Part shown: one piece after another, positions 35,362 through 48,190 of the stretch | How the letters are laid out: each line of letters opens with the position of its first letter | How positions within the stretch are numbered: position 1 is the stretch's first letter | Assembly: GCA_023101725.1 (NCBI GenBank) | Contig: JALJCO010001210.1 | Location: forward strand, 16,273-80,272 | Length of the DNA stretch: 64,000 bases | Source: Atherinomorus stipes | Lineage: Eukaryota > Chordata > Actinopteri > Atheriniformes > Atherinidae | Reading direction: 5' to 3' | Made by a program: the position numbers and the translations under genes | The notes under the pieces: generated by a model | The model's database searches: none | The model's input: the letters and a program-made list of their open reading frames with translations, nothing else | Told to the model about the DNA's origin: nothing

Positions 35362-35752
35362 GTAGGGGTTAGAAAAAATACCGATACACTGAAATATCCC
35401 AAAATTTTCATATGCTGATATCATTTCAACATTGAAAAACGTGGTATCGATCGATTTTACCACTGAGTTCTCGCATTATTTCATCGATGTGTTACGAAAT
35501 CTTGCAAGAATTCACGAAAATTTTACAATATTTTCATATGCTGATATCACTGACATTTAAAAACGCGGTATCGCTTTATTTTACTAACAAGAGCTTGCAA
35601 TATTTCATCGTATGTTATTAAATCTTGCGAGAATTCACAAAATAAAGTAAAAAGAGATTGAGGCGTTTTTAAATATCAATTTGATATCAGCATATGAAAA
35701 TATCACGATATTTTACGATATTTCAGTGTATAAATATTTTTTTTCCCAATTA
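35362..35752. mobile_element. Family C element, copy 2
   Basis: The left end reads AGTAGGGGTTAGAAAAAATA, then ACACTGAAATATC. The right end is the mirror: CACGATATTTTACGATATTT then CAGTGTATAAATATTTT. The left half is duplicated internally (the CATATGCTGATATCA block occurs twice). It lacks the nested minisatellite of copy 1. Confidence 0.7.
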
Positions 35753-35837
35753 TCAATATTTGTATCTAAGCCTGGAAATAAAAGACATAACCACAAGGAA
35801 TATTATGTGTTTTATTTGTAAAGATACTAATTATGAT

Positions 35838-36545
35838 AGGGATGTCCAATATTATCAGCCGATATTGGCATAAAATGTGATATTGGAAAATATTGGAGTT
35901 TTTTCATAATGATATCTTTACTAACGAAATTTTGTTCCAATCTTGTTCCAATAGCATCACTCCAGCATGTATAACAATCCCTGCTATCCCGGAAGAACTT
36001 CATTTCCCAGCATTCCTTTCAGAGTTAGGTGACTACGGTGCAGCTGCTGCTGCTACAGACTGACTTGCTTTGAAGCTGCTTATGTCTGGTTTTAAGTTAA
36101 GTTACCAAGTTGTTAGAGACATTAGAATTAGCCACATGTTGGCTAATACCTGCTAGCATCTGATATATGGTAGTATCTAATACCTGCTACTATCTGATAT
36201 TTGGTAGTATCTAATACCTGCTACTATCTGATATAGGGGGGGAGGATCCCCCTTGGTAGTATCTAATACCTGCTACTATCTGATATTTGGTAGTATCTAA
36301 TACCTGCTACTATCTGATATTTGGTAGTATCTAATATCTGCTAGTATCTGATATATGGTAGTATCTAATACCTGCTAGTATCTGATATCTGGCAGCCAGA
36401 TGCTCAAAATGAACTCTTCTGGCTGAATTCAGGAGATTTTGGGATCTTTGCTCACGGAGCAGAATATTCAGTTGTCTGCATGTGTTAGTGTAGGTTGATA
36501 TCGGAAATTTAGAGTTGGACAATATCGGTTATCAGACATCAGTAA
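35838..36545 (+). mobile_element. Family A copy A9, long form
   Basis: Has both arms, the core, and a 34-bp internal array (36146-36392). A foreign-looking GC-rich segment, GGGGGGGAGGATCCCCC, interrupts the array at about 36235-36252. Confidence 0.75.
36146..36392 (+). repeat. 34-bp tandem array in family A copy A9
   Basis: Units of TCTGATATATGGTAGTATC plus TAATACCTGCTA repeat about seven times. This is the reverse complement of the array in copy A1. Confidence 0.9.
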
Positions 36546-37777
36546 AAAGGAGCTGAAAGCGGCGTATTGCTGCCTTTCATTGCTGAGTCTGACATATATA
36601 TATATATTGGTCAATAACTCCATAACTGCTGGGCTCCTGTACTGGAACAAGGACAATAAAACCTTTAAAAGGCCCATTTAAGCCTCAACTCAGCAGCATG
36701 CTGACAGATTTTTATTGAACAGGCGCAACATCTCTATAACAAATGGATGCATTCATGATTATTCGCATGTTTGCATGATTAATGGTTTAAAGAAGCTCCA
36801 ACAGAAACATGCTTTTCTGTTACGCCTCCTTTGTCAGATCAGCTCTCCTTTATTACAAGTTAATGAACACGTGATAAACTGTGTCTGAGAAGTTTGCAGA
36901 AAGTGCAGATAAAAGAAAAATGAAGCCACTTGGAGGTAAACTCTGGTATCGCAGGTTTCTCAGCTGCCCTTTCATTTATGAGTTTTAGCAGCAGCCCAAC
37001 TCCGAATGACCAGAGCAGCAAAGATAAAGCAGGAAAGTCTTCGCAGAGATGATTAAAAGTCACGCTGAGGCAGATATGAGCGGCTATCTGATGGATTTCT
37101 TTGTTGCTTTGCTGGATTTAGAGGGAAAGGGGAAGATTTTTCCAATGAATGCAGAACGGAGCAGCGCCACCACATCTCTGTCTGCGTCTGAGCCGGAGTC
37201 CTGGCATGGAGGGAGATGCTTCCTGACTGGATTTCATGGCTATTATTCTGAAATGACTGCTGAAAACATGACTCAGCCAGCATAAAAGTACATTTGCATT
37301 TCAGATTGTAACCCAGAAGCAGCTCATTTTCTCCATGCCAACAGCACACTGACTTCAGTGCAATCAGACCTCATTAAAAACCAGGATGTCAACAGGCCAG
37401 TTCTCCACGGGGACCGTCTGTGGAAAACAGACTTCATCAGGAATGTGGATGTTATTCTGTCGTTGCTGGCTCAGTGTGGAAATATGACAGATGTGTGCCG
37501 CTGTGTGTGAACGTCAGAGCTCAGTTCAAGTGCGACGTTTTAACAAGCCCCCTCAAACGAATCAGGCCGACACAAGTGCTGACAGTGGTATCTGGTATCC
37601 TGGTGACAGCAACAGCAGGATGAATCTGAACATGAAACAGGTAAAAATCTAATTCATGAGTGATCATGAGCTGGAGAACACAAGCTTTCTGCTACAGCAC
37701 ATCCAGGTTTGGCTTTTTTATGTTGCATTTATGTCTTTCAGGGTTCTTTTTTGCCCTCTTTACATCCCAAAAAAATA
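36546..37777. other. Unassigned
   Basis: A short TATATA run lies near 36595. Overlapping opposite-strand frames at 37049-37349 have no splice context. No gene is supported. Confidence 0.35.
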
Positions 37778-38620
37778 GCGATGCACGATAAATTTCCACA
37801 GATACCAGTAACCAATGATTTTCTGCTTCCCATGGCCGATACTGTCAACAAAACAAATAAAATGAGAAAAATATCTACCGGTATTAGGCAGATATTGGAC
37901 CGGTATGGATATTCATACCGTTTTAAAGCTAATATCAGCCAATACTGATATCATGCCGATAATCATGCATCAGTGATAAAAAAAAAGTTGTGATGCACAA
38001 TATGAAAAATTTCCACCGATACCGATAACCGCAAATTTTATGCTTCTCATGGCCGATAACTAAAATGAGAAAATATCAAACAGTATCAGCCCGATGAAAT
38101 CGTGAATCACTAATTAAAAAATATAGATGTACCATATGAAAAATTTCCACCAATATCAGTAACTGATCATTTTCTGCTTGCCATGGTCAAATAAGCAAAT
38201 AAAATGAGAAAAGTATTGAACGATATTGGGCAGATATTGGACCGATTTGAGTATTCAGTTTTAAAGCTTATATCGTCCGATACCAATATCATGCCAATAA
38301 TCATGCATCACTCATAAAAAAGTAGTGATGCACGATATGAAAAATTTCCGCCAATACCAATAACCGATAATTTCCTGCTTCCGATGTCAGATACTATATT
38401 ATAAACAAACAAAATGAGAGAATATCAACCGATATCAGGCCGATGATATTGAGCATCACTGATTAAAAACTAGTGATGCACCATATGAAAAAATATCCAC
38501 CGATACCAGTAACCAATTATTTTCTGCTTCCCATGGCCGATACTATCAAATAAACCAATTAAATGAGAAAAATATTGGGCCGATATTGTACCGATATCGA
38601 TATTTAGTTTTAAAGTGCTG
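37778..38620 (+). repeat. Family B tandem cluster, five units
   Basis: Starts of the GATGCACGATATGAAAAATT type occur near 37781, 37991, 38124, 38326 and 38472. Each is followed by TTTTCTGCTTCCCATGGCCG-like sequence. Spacings alternate near 210, 133, 202 and 146, so the true unit is a ~345-bp dimer of a long and a short form. Confidence 0.8.
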
Positions 38621-38702
38621 ATGACACAACCTTAACTTCAAGTAACTTTGCCATACAACAAAACAGCAAGACAAAATAAGGAGTTCTGTGCAGTTAGAAG
38701 TT

Positions 38703-39086
38703 AAAGTTATACCGTGTAACTTTTGGCCACTATGGGCACTAAACCTGTAACTTTCCACAGGCGCCACAACTGTCTCAAAATTAAACAGCATCAGTCTGTG
38801 CTTTGGAAAAATGTTGCAGACCACTTTGAAAAGCTGATTTTTAAGTCATTAAGCCATTAATCAAAGCGCTCCAGGTTACATGATCCAATGAGAGACGGCC
38901 CGCTCCTGAGAAGTTACAAAGCCTGGTTTTTGAGAATGGCAGCCCCCTCGGAACAACGACATGCGTCAAGTGCTCTATATTGACTGCAGAAATCAGCTAT
39001 AGTTAACTTATATTAATAATAATTTTAGAATATAATGTATCATAATATTTGGCGAACATTGGGTTCAAAAGTTACACGGTATCACT
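38703..39086. mobile_element. MITE with ACCGTGTAACTTTTG termini
   Basis: The left end reads TATACCGTGTAACTTTTGGC and the right end GGTTCAAAAGTTACACGGTA, an inverted pair of about 18 bp. It directly abuts the next MITE at 39087. Confidence 0.7.
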
Positions 39087-39720
<634 letters not shown>

Positions 39721-40245
39721 TCAGACATGTATTTGCATAAATACCCGATGTTTAGGAGGCTCAGCTAAAGACTAATAGCTTCTCAGTCGTGAAACGAGCC
39801 GCCATGTTGTGACGTCGGCGACGGTAAACAGTTGCGGTCCGCCCATTGACTTACATGTATAATCTAAGCGGTGGAAAACATGAAAGATGCTCCAGAACAA
39901 CTAGATTGGAACTGGATTGTTGGTGGGATCATCAGCCAGTTCAGAAAAGTGTGATAATGCAGAGGAATTTGGGGAAATCACATTTTACAAGCTAGAACCA
40001 GAGTAGAACTGTAGCAGCTGCCTACAGTCTGTCTCCACCCTCAGGTCCACTGGTTCAGCTAAAAGCCTGCAAGACAACACCGAGAGAATTGGAACTGTAA
40101 GCAGCGACCCGGAACAACAAAAACCAGACAACAGACCTAAAAAAGAGTTTGACATACACGAGAGCCAGGCGTGACAGAAATGAGGCACTCGTCCCCTGTG
40201 TTAGCTCGCAGCTAACAGCAGCCGCAAGCTAGCCGCGGTAAATAT
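39721..40245. other. Unassigned
   Basis: No gene is supported. GCCGCCATGTTGTGACGTC at about 39799 is a promoter-like motif often found in fish repeats. No transcript structure follows. Confidence 0.3.
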
Positions 40246-40450
40246 TGGGCCACGCCCACCGTGCAAAATCATGACATCACCGGCAACTCCTGGATCTGCA
40301 GCAGATGCAGTGGATGCAGTTTTTCTAATTCATCACAAGGAATTTATGTTACATCATTTTTAGCTTTAATACTGGTATCGGCCATGAGAAGCAGAAAATT
40401 ATCGGTTATCAGTATCGTAGGAAACTTTCACATCATGCATCACTACTTTT
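40246..40450 (-). repeat. Family B copy with shared upstream block
   Basis: Matches 25555-25760 in order and orientation: CCACGCCCACC, CATCACCGGCAACTCCTGGA, then GGTATCGGCCATGAGAAGCA and CATGCATCACTAC. Confidence 0.7.
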
Positions 40451-41361
40451 TATAATTGATGCACAGTATAACCGGCCCTGAATTGGCATTGGCCAATATT
40501 GGCTTTAAAACTGAATAATAGTTGATAAAGATGATATTTTCCTCATTTTATTCTCATTTTATTTGTATTTCCTCATTTAAAATGAGGAAATGCAGAAATT
40601 GTATGCTTGGAATATGAAGTTATTTGAAAGAAAACATCTTTTCACCACAGACAGACAATTGCCTCTGTGTTGATGGAGAGGTGCTGGTGCAGAAACCCAA
40701 CACCGCAGGGCGTTGCTGGAGGTGGAAACAAGTAACCCCGTCCCAGAAGGTTCCAGTACATATCAAAGCCCCCCCCCCCCCCCCCCCCCCCCCAGAGAAA
40801 AGCTTATCATCAGATCTTGTTGCCTCAGAAGGATGTTAGCTGAGCACATCAACAAGCGCGCCTCAGATCTTCATCAAAGTCTTCCTCACTTTCAGATTCC
40901 TTGGCTCTTTATTACACCAGCGTTCACTCCCGACATGATGCTCCGCTGCTATTGGCCGACCCTGAGCGGTGTGTAGCCCTCGGAGGCCTATCAGAGCTCG
41001 CCGCTGCCTGGGGAGCGCTGGGCTGGATGTACTGATGCACTCTGGGTAGTCCACCGGGAGCTGAGAAGTCAGGAGAATGAAGAGTGTGTGTGCAGGTGTG
41101 TTAGATGTAAAGAAGGCTGGATGGTGGAGGGAAGGTTGTCGGTAACGCCCGGCAACAGGAAGTATGGCGTGATTTATTCAACCTACAGGAACCAAACGTG
41201 AGACCAGCATCGCTCCTCAGACAGTCTAAAACCCATCTAGGAGATCCTGGAACTGCTCTAAGTGGTCAAACAGATCTCCAGGACCCTCAGAGGATTTTCT
41301 GAAGCTCCTCTTCAGATGTTTTGCTTCATTTCCGGTGTCAAATGATCAAAATCACCCCTCA
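40451..41361. other. Unassigned; contains 25-base poly-C
   Basis: A run of 25 C lies at 40769-40793. The proline-rich frames across it come from the run. The GC-rich stretch 40900-41150 looks less repetitive than its surroundings but no exon could be supported. Confidence 0.4.
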
Positions 41362-42075
41362 TTAAGACCTGCTGAGGTCCAGGTTCTGGGGAGGATCCGT
41401 CCCTCCATCAGACCTACTGAGGTCCAGGTTTTGGGGAGGATCCGGCCCTCCATCAGACCTGCTGAGGTCCAGGTTCTGGGGAGGATCCGGCCCTCCATCA
41501 GGCCTGCTGAGGTCCAGGTTCTGGGGAGGATCCGTCCCTCCATCAGACCTACTGAGGTCCAGGTTCTGGGGAGGATCCGTCCCTCCATCAGACCTGCTGA
41601 GGTCCAGGTTCTGGGGAGGATCCGTCCCTCCATCAGACCTACTGAGGTCCAGGTTCTGGGGAGGATCCGGCCCTCCATCAGACCTACTGAGGTCCAGGTT
41701 CTGGGGAGGATCCGGCCCTCCATCAGACCTACTGAGGTCCAGGTTCTGGGGAGGATCCGTCCCTCCATCAGACCTGCTGAGGTCCAGGTTCTGGGGAGGA
41801 TCCGTCCCTCCATCAGACCTACTGAGGTCCAGGTTCTGGGGAGGATCCGTCCCTCCATCAGACCTGCTGAGGTCCAGGTTCTGGGGAGGATCCGTCCCTC
41901 CATCAGACCTACTGAGGTCCAGGTTCTGGGGAGGATCCGTCCCTCCATCAGACCTACTGAGGTCCAGGTTCTGGGGAGGATCCGTCCCTCCATCAGACCT
42001 GCTGAGGTCCAGGATCTGGGGAGGATCCGTCCCTCCATCAGACCTGCTGAGGTCCAGGTCCTGGGGAGGATCAAT
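41362..42075 (+). repeat. 45-bp minisatellite, ~16 copies
   Basis: The unit reads CCCTCCATCAGACCTGCTGA, then GGTCCAGGTTCTGGGGAGGA, then TCCGT. As 45 is divisible by 3, long frames stay open on both strands (277 and 260 codons) with a 15-residue period such as VQVLGRIRPSIRPAE. The last unit ends in unrelated sequence and the start lies in unrelated sequence. There is no exon structure, so it is not called as a gene. Confidence 0.95.
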
Positions 42076-42121
42076 GTTTCTCCTCCATGCTTAGATGCTA
42101 AGTCTGCTGGACAGGAAAAAC

Positions 42122-42955
42122 TAGGGATGTTCAATATTGTTTTTTTTAACCTATATCTGATATACTGATATTGTCAAACTTTATTGTCTGATATCAATAG
42201 ATACCGATCAATGCAGACAACTGCAACTGTAACTCTCATATTCTAAGACACACAACTATTTTCTGCTCTGAGAGCAAAGATCCCAAAATATCCTTTACTC
42301 AGCCAGAGGAGTTCATGGTGGACATCTGGCTGCCAGATATCAGATACTAGCTGGAATTAAATACTACCATATATAAAAAAAAAAGAAAAGAAAGAAAGAA
42401 AGAAAATAAGAAAGACAGAAAGAAAAAGTAGAAAAGATAGAGTGAACTTTTTTACAATGTTGAATTTCCCTTTTGGGATAAATAAAGTATTTCTTGATTT
42501 TTTTAATTTCATATCAGATACTAGCAGGTATTTGATACTACCATATATCAGATACTAGCAGGTATTTGATACTACCATATATCAGATAGTAGCAGGTTTT
42601 ATCAACATGTGTCTAATTCTAATATTTCTGACAACTTGGTAACTTAACCAACAACTTAAAACCAGACATATTATCAGCAGCTTCAAAGCAAGTCAGTCTG
42701 TAGCAGCAGCAGCTGCACCGTAGTCACATAACTCTGAAAGGAATGCTGGGAAATGAAGTTCTTCCATAATAACAGGGACTTTTATACATGTTGGACTGAT
42801 GCTGATGGAACAAAATCTCACGAGATTTTATTGTTCTGTTACTAAATCTCACTAGTTAAGATATTGGTCAGAAAAAAATGATATTTTCCGATATTATAAT
42901 TTAATGCCAGTATCGGCCGATAATATCGGTAGACCGGTATTATCAGACATCCAAA
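42122..42955 (-). mobile_element. Family A copy A10, with internal insertion
   Basis: A reversed family A element starting CTAGGGATGTTCAATATTG and ending near GATAATATCGGTAGACCGG. Its 34-bp array is interrupted at about 42375-42510 by an A-rich tract and a TGGGATAAATAAAGTATTTC tail that looks like the 3' end of a retroelement. Confidence 0.7.
42375..42510. mobile_element. Retroelement tail inserted in copy A10
   Basis: A-rich AAAG tract followed by AATTTCCCTTTTGGGATAAA and then TAAAGTATTTCTTG, a 3'-end style common to fish LINEs and SINEs. The body is missing. Confidence 0.4.
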
Positions 42956-43867
42956 GAAAGATAAAAGGAAGTCCAGCAGAACAGACATAGAGAGTTCTCC
43001 TCCTCAGAAGCTGAATGAAAACAGAAAGTCAGATTTTCTCCCACTTTAACCGACCAGGAGAACCTGCAGCTGTTACGTCACATCATCATCATCATCATCA
43101 TCATCATCATGAGTTCCTGCTTCTCTGGTTTTTGACACATGGAAATGTGACACGAGAGGAGGAAGAGGAGGGAGCAGTGATCCTGTGTGGGACCCAACCC
43201 CCCCCCCCCCCCCCCCAAACACACACACACACACACATTCATCACTTCCTGATAATACCCCCCACCGCTCCATCTTATTTATTCCAGATGAAGCTCCAAC
43301 ATGAACCCCCTCCACCACTTCTGTCAGTCAGAATTCATCTCTTCCTCCGTTTCTCGGCGCCTGCATCCATCTCCGTGTTTATTTACCCAGCTTTGATACA
43401 GACCTCAGCATCCCACCATTCCTGTCACCCGTCATTCAGCATTCCTCCGCTCACACTTCCTCCGTCTCCCCCCGTTTCCCAAAACGATTTGGACTGAGCC
43501 GGATGTGGAATGACAATTAGCTTTTGGGCTAAGTGATCCTCTGATTGCAGCACTTCTCTGCAGCAGAACGGAGATGTGCAGACCCACTTCTTACTTGCTC
43601 TCGTGGAGAGCAACTTTTCCATGTAGAATGAGCTTTTTAATGATGATAACAATTAAAGTGTTTCACCAAAACAGCACAGGGTTTCCTGTCAGCACAAAGC
43701 AGTGCGTTAATACACAACACGGTAAATATCAGTTAAAGGGCTGCCTTGAAATTTTTAATTTGAACTGAGCATTTTTAATTGTGTAAGATTTCTTTAAGTA
43801 TTTTAATTTATAACAACAAAATGCCAGATGCTTAACATAGAATAATACATTAAAACAATAAAAACGC
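42956..43867. other. Unassigned; CAT, poly-C and CA simple repeats
   Basis: CAT repeats at 43083-43112, 19 C at 43198-43216, and CA at about 43219-43237. The 160-residue frame at 43015 is built from these (His-run, Pro-run) and is rejected as a gene. Confidence 0.5.
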
Positions 43868-45110
43868 CAAAATGCAATTTACAGTGTAAATATATCACCG
43901 ATAAACAGTTAAAACTTCTTGTCTTATAATTAGAAATGTCAGATTTAATCAGCCAATATCGGCATTAGAAGGTGTTATTATAAAATATCAGTATCAGGTT
44001 TTTTCTGTTTCAGTTAATGAAATCTTGCAAGATTTTGTTCCGTTACCAAATCTTCAATACTTTTTTTTTTTTTTTTAAATTACAGTTTGGGAGAGCAAAA
44101 ATGGCAAAATGCAATTTACAGTGTAAATAAACATTTATAACTACTTGTCTTATACTTAGAAGTGTCTGATATAATCAGCCAATATCAGCATTAAAAGGCG
44201 TTACTGGAAAATATCGGTATCAGGTTTTTCTGTTTTGGTTTATGAAACCTTGCAAGATGTCTTTTCATTACCAAATCTTCAATACATTTTTTTTACGGAT
44301 ATATGATGTACCAATATTTTCCAACTATGTCCAATATCAACCAATAGTGATATATGCAGCAAGCTTGTTCATTTGACATAAAATAATACATTAGGACAAC
44401 AAAAATGCCAAAATCCAATTCACAGTCTAAATGTACCCCTGATAGAGTTATAAGTTCTTGTCTTATAATTAGAAATGTCCGATATAATCAGCCAATATCG
44501 GCATTTAAAGTGTATGTTTCATGTTCTTTATAATGGCAGAAAATCCTTCCCTGAGATGAGGCAGTAACTGTTCGGTCTCTTAAGTTGAAAAGAAGCAGGA
44601 AGTATTACTTAAAAAGTAACAGGGAGGGGTAAGCAATAGTTATGGATTATTCTGCCGTCAGCAAACGATCCAGATCAACTAAAAGACACTAAAAAGTATA
44701 ACTACGGAGAAAAAGGTGAGTAAACAACATTATAGCTTCAGTTTGTGCTCCCGTGACGGCTTGGCTCGTGGCTGCAGTTACCTGAAGCACCAGTCGTGGC
44801 AGTCACGAGTTTAGTTTCTTAATCTTGCCTCAAGTCCCTTTAATATGCACTGTCCCTTTTTAAATAAATAAACTCAAAATCAAATGCCAAAATGCAATTT
44901 ACTGTGTAAATAAATCACTGATAAACAGTTACAACTTTTTTTCTTATAATTAAAAATGGCCAATATTATCAGCTAGCGTCAGCATTGCAATGTGATATGA
45001 GAAAATTATGGTATTGTTATTTTCAAACTGATATTTTTACTAATGAAATCTTGCAAGATCTTGTTCCAATACCACATCTCACGAGACGGGGAAATGACAC
45101 GCAGTCATTT
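43868..45110 (+). repeat. Family A-derived units in a tandem series
   Basis: A block containing AAAATGCAATTTACAGTGTAA, a TTCTTGTCTTATAATTAGAA-like piece and AATCAGCCAATATCGGCATT occurs four times (starting near 43868, 44105, 44410 and 44885) with different truncations. Between the third and fourth lies the inverted copy of the repeat at 17780-17900. Confidence 0.65.
44507..44640 (-). repeat. Dispersed repeat shared with 17780-17900
   Basis: Reads GTGTATGTTTCATGTTCTTT, then GAGATGAGGCAGTAACTGTT. It is the close reverse complement of the right end of the 15669-17900 insertion. Confidence 0.75.
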
Positions 45111-45236
45111 ATCCCAACATCCTCTCCTTCATGACTACTTTACTGGTTCTCAGAGGGGGTTTATAAAAATGTGATATCCAAACATAGTGATATCGTTTTC
45201 TGGTTTTGTTGTTTTTCTTATCAAAATATCTTTTGA

Positions 45237-45262
45237 GAGGTCCAGGTTCTGGGGAGAATCCA
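45237..45262 (+). repeat. Isolated unit fragment of the 45-bp minisatellite
   Basis: GAGGTCCAGGTTCTGGGGAG followed by AATCC matches the 45-bp unit at 41362-42075 with one change. It lies alone, 3.2 kb away, inside a family A-like copy. Confidence 0.8.
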
Positions 45263-45400
45263 TTGTTTATCTCAAAATATCCAACCACACAGTTTTCTCC
45301 ATAAATCAGTATCGGTTGATATCGGAAATTAAGAGTTGGACAATATCGGTGTATTAGGTATCGGTAAAAAAGCCAATGTCGAACATCCTTAGCAATTGCT
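45263..45400 (+). repeat. Family A closing arm (A11)
   Basis: Ends with AAGAGTTGGACAATATCGGT and GTCGAACATCCTTAG. This is the right terminus of a family A element that starts near 44955. Confidence 0.65.
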
Positions 45401-46789
45401 AAAAGATTTTTCATCCTTATTCAAATATAAATACTTAAAAACATTTGGCAAAGACAAAAAGATTCATGGACAGCAAGAAGCAAACAAATGGTTTAAAAGA
45501 AATAAAAAACCTTCCGGAAAATTCCAAACTTGGATAGCATGTGGAGAAATATTTAAATAGCACGTCTATAAAGAAGAAAGAAAGAAAGAAAGAAAGGGGA
45601 AAAAAAGAATAAAAAGAAAAAATAAATAAATGGCATGTGTATAAAAATAAAGAAAAAGAAAAGAAAAAAAGAAAATAAGTAAAAAAAAAAACTAAATACG
45701 TATCTGTATTTATCTATAAAAATAAATAAAGAAAAGAAAAAAGAATAAAAAAAATCTTCAAATAGCACGTCTATAGTTGGATGGGGATGATGATGATGAT
45801 ATTGTTTACATCTGAAGTGCTTCATTGGATGATGATGCATCATGAAGCAACGGAGGCCCTGCAGAGCAGGAGTGAATACAGGAGGATCTATCACGAGGCT
45901 AATTACAGCCTGCTAACGACATTGTTTTATAGACAGCAGAGACGGATGGAGGGATGAAGATGAAAGAGTTAAAGATGGCAACGGCAGGGACAGCAGGGGA
46001 GGGATTGTGGGAATAATAATGGTCTGCTCCACTCAGTGTTTTTAACAGATGGCCTCCGCTTACACTCACACACATTCATGTCTCTCACACAAGCACACAT
46101 TCACACTGTGCTCACCAAAATAAGCAAACACACGCACCCACGACACACACACACACACACACACATTCCTGTTCAGCTATCAGAGTGAGGACCGGGTAAA
46201 TTAACCTGAAGAGTGAGGGCCACCATTTCTGCTGCACTTAGATGAAAGTTGATGTTATTTTTCAACACTAGGTGGCAGCCTAACTGAAGTGGTCACCTCA
46301 GATTCTTAAAAAAAACAATAGAAAAATGCCGTGTATAACCACTGAAGTGAGGACCTTGAGTGAGGAGTAACATGCCATTAAACATATTGAGTAGTTTAAC
46401 AATTTTGTTGTACTTTAAACAGGTCAAGCAGTTCTAGTGATCACAGTTTAAAGTTTTAAGTACAGCACCTTCTTGTGGTGGTTTTAACAAATATATTCAT
46501 AGATTAGATGGAGAGTGAAGAAAGATTAAGACACAAAATGTTATTAATCAACATATTTGTAGATTTAAACTGTAACATATGGTGTATTTACATTATGTGG
46601 TATACTGGGCCTTGAATCTACATCAACAGTGGTGCAAATGTGCCCTTTGTTTCCTTACCACTGTTCATACATCGTCAGTATTTTTTTAAAAAAAGGTATA
46701 TTCTCATTTTTGATCATTATTAATCATAATTTATAATTATCTGTTGCCTATGGTAATGCCACCATCATCCAACTAATTTAGGTCACTTA
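45401..46789. other. Unassigned; A-rich tract, GAT and CA simple repeats
   Basis: An AAAG/AAAT-rich tract at about 45568-45765 creates a Phe-rich minus-strand frame, which is rejected. GAT repeats occur at 45788-45802 and CA repeats at 46143-46164. No gene is supported. Confidence 0.45.
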
Positions 46790-47374
46790 GGCCGTGTCCC
46801 AAACCGTGCACTTGAGCACTTCAAACAGTTTTTGAGTGTGTAGTGCAGACAAGGTGTCATTTAAGAGACAATTTCAGTGCACTGAAAGTACCAGGATGTT
46901 CCCTAATCACGCCCAAAAATGCAGTGCAGAATGAAGCACATGACTCGCACTAAACGGACGCCATCTTGTGAACGTGGAGGAAGAGGCGGGACTTTCAAAA
47001 CTGCTTTCAGAGCTGAATAATAGCGATGAATGACGCGGTGGCGCCCCCTGCTGCATCGGAGGCGGTGTTGTACTGATTTAAGTAACGTTTATGAAATGAT
47101 TCAGACATAATCACTGATGTATATTGTAGCTACCAGCTGTTCACTCCCTGATGACAGTTATGATCTGGTCGTGTGTTTGAGGCCGCGGTTATACCGGCTC
47201 AGTAGAGTTAGCTCAGGTTAGCAGGTAATGCTAGTCTGTCACTTCCTGTAAGTGCAGTGCTCTGATTGGGTCAGCATTTAGCGACAATAGTGTGTACTAC
47301 AGACAAAGTACACAGTGCGCACTACGCACTGAATTCCAGTGCACTCAGGAAAGTCGGTGGATTGAGACACGGCC
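46790..47374. mobile_element. PIF/Harbinger-type MITE, 585 bp
   Basis: The inverted ends read GGCCGTGTCCCAAACCG and TTGAGACACGGCC. Exact TTA duplications lie at 46787-46789 and 47375-47377. A 3-bp TWA duplication is the signature of PIF/Harbinger. No transposase is present. The 96-residue frame at 47266 starts in the MITE and runs into the next LINE fragment. Confidence 0.8.
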
Positions 47375-47377
47375 TTA

Positions 47378-47660
47378 GTGATAATTCTTGTTCTCTATGG
47401 TTATTTGCTCCTATTAATTCTGTAATTGCCCCCACCCTCTGGAATTCTCTCTCAGCACCACAGACACCGCTGCTTTCAAATATTTTGATCCGCTTACATT
47501 GTGTAATGTTCTTAAGTCGACTATCTTTTAATTTTGAACTTCTTAATCTTTATTGAACCACTGCATTTGAACTTGTTTTTAACTTTTCTATATTTTAACT
47601 GTTTTTCTTTTAACATGAACAGCAGTTTGAGTTTTATGAAAAGTGCTACACAAATAAAAT
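47378..47660 (+). mobile_element. L2-like LINE 3' end
   Basis: A frame reads NSVIAPTLWNSLSAPQTPLL, which resembles the APxLWNSLP motif near the C-terminus of fish L2/CR1-group reverse transcriptases. It is followed by a T-rich 3' region and a terminal GCTACACAAATAAAATGTATT. Upstream coding sequence is absent, and the Harbinger MITE sits just before it. Confidence 0.6.
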
Positions 47661-47984
47661 GTATTATCAACTTTGAAGGAGGTCTGCTTGTGTTTACAAA
47701 GAGGCATGTTTGAATCTATTTTTGTTACATACAGTAGCTACGGCCATCGTTGTTTTTGCTTTGATTTTTTGGTTGTCTTGTTCTCATAAGATGACCAGCT
47801 ATGCAAGTGCTCGTCTATGTAACTTATTGCCTGAAATGGAAAAAAATACTAACTCAAAATATGATTTGTTGCCATAATTGTTCGGCACTTACAGCAACCA
47901 AAGTTGTTGTAAATGTGCTTTACAAAGAAACTTGAACTTTTAGGAAATCGTACAACTAAAAATGGGGGAACAGAATTAACACAC
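47661..47984. other. Unassigned
   Basis: AT-rich sequence with no recognised feature. Confidence 0.35.
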
Positions 47985-47986
47985 TA

Positions 47987-48188
47987 CTCACAAAAAGTTA
48001 AGTGATATTTGGCTTTCTGTATGATGTCAGAATGAATCTAAAATCCACTGCAACCTTTCCAGGTGAACTGAATTAAACTTTCTCTAAACTTTTCAATGCA
48101 CATGAACATTGTTCAGTGGTTTAATATTTATTCTGCATCAATCTGTTCTCCAAAAAACGAAAGTTGAATATCCCGAACTTTTTGTGAG
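47987..48188. mobile_element. Tc1/mariner-type MITE, 0.2 kb
   Basis: The ends are CTCACAAAAAGTT and AACTTTTTGTGAG with TA at both outer edges (47985-47986 and 48189-48190). The interior has no coding capacity. Confidence 0.75.
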
Positions 48189-48190
48189 TA

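Noticed and set aside
41335..42168. 277- and 260-codon frames on opposite strands
   Set aside because: Both are the 45-bp minisatellite. There are no splice sites or conserved domain, and the two strands are equally open.
43015..43497. 160-codon frame with His and Pro runs
   Set aside because: Built from CAT, poly-C and CA simple repeats, with no splice context or domain.
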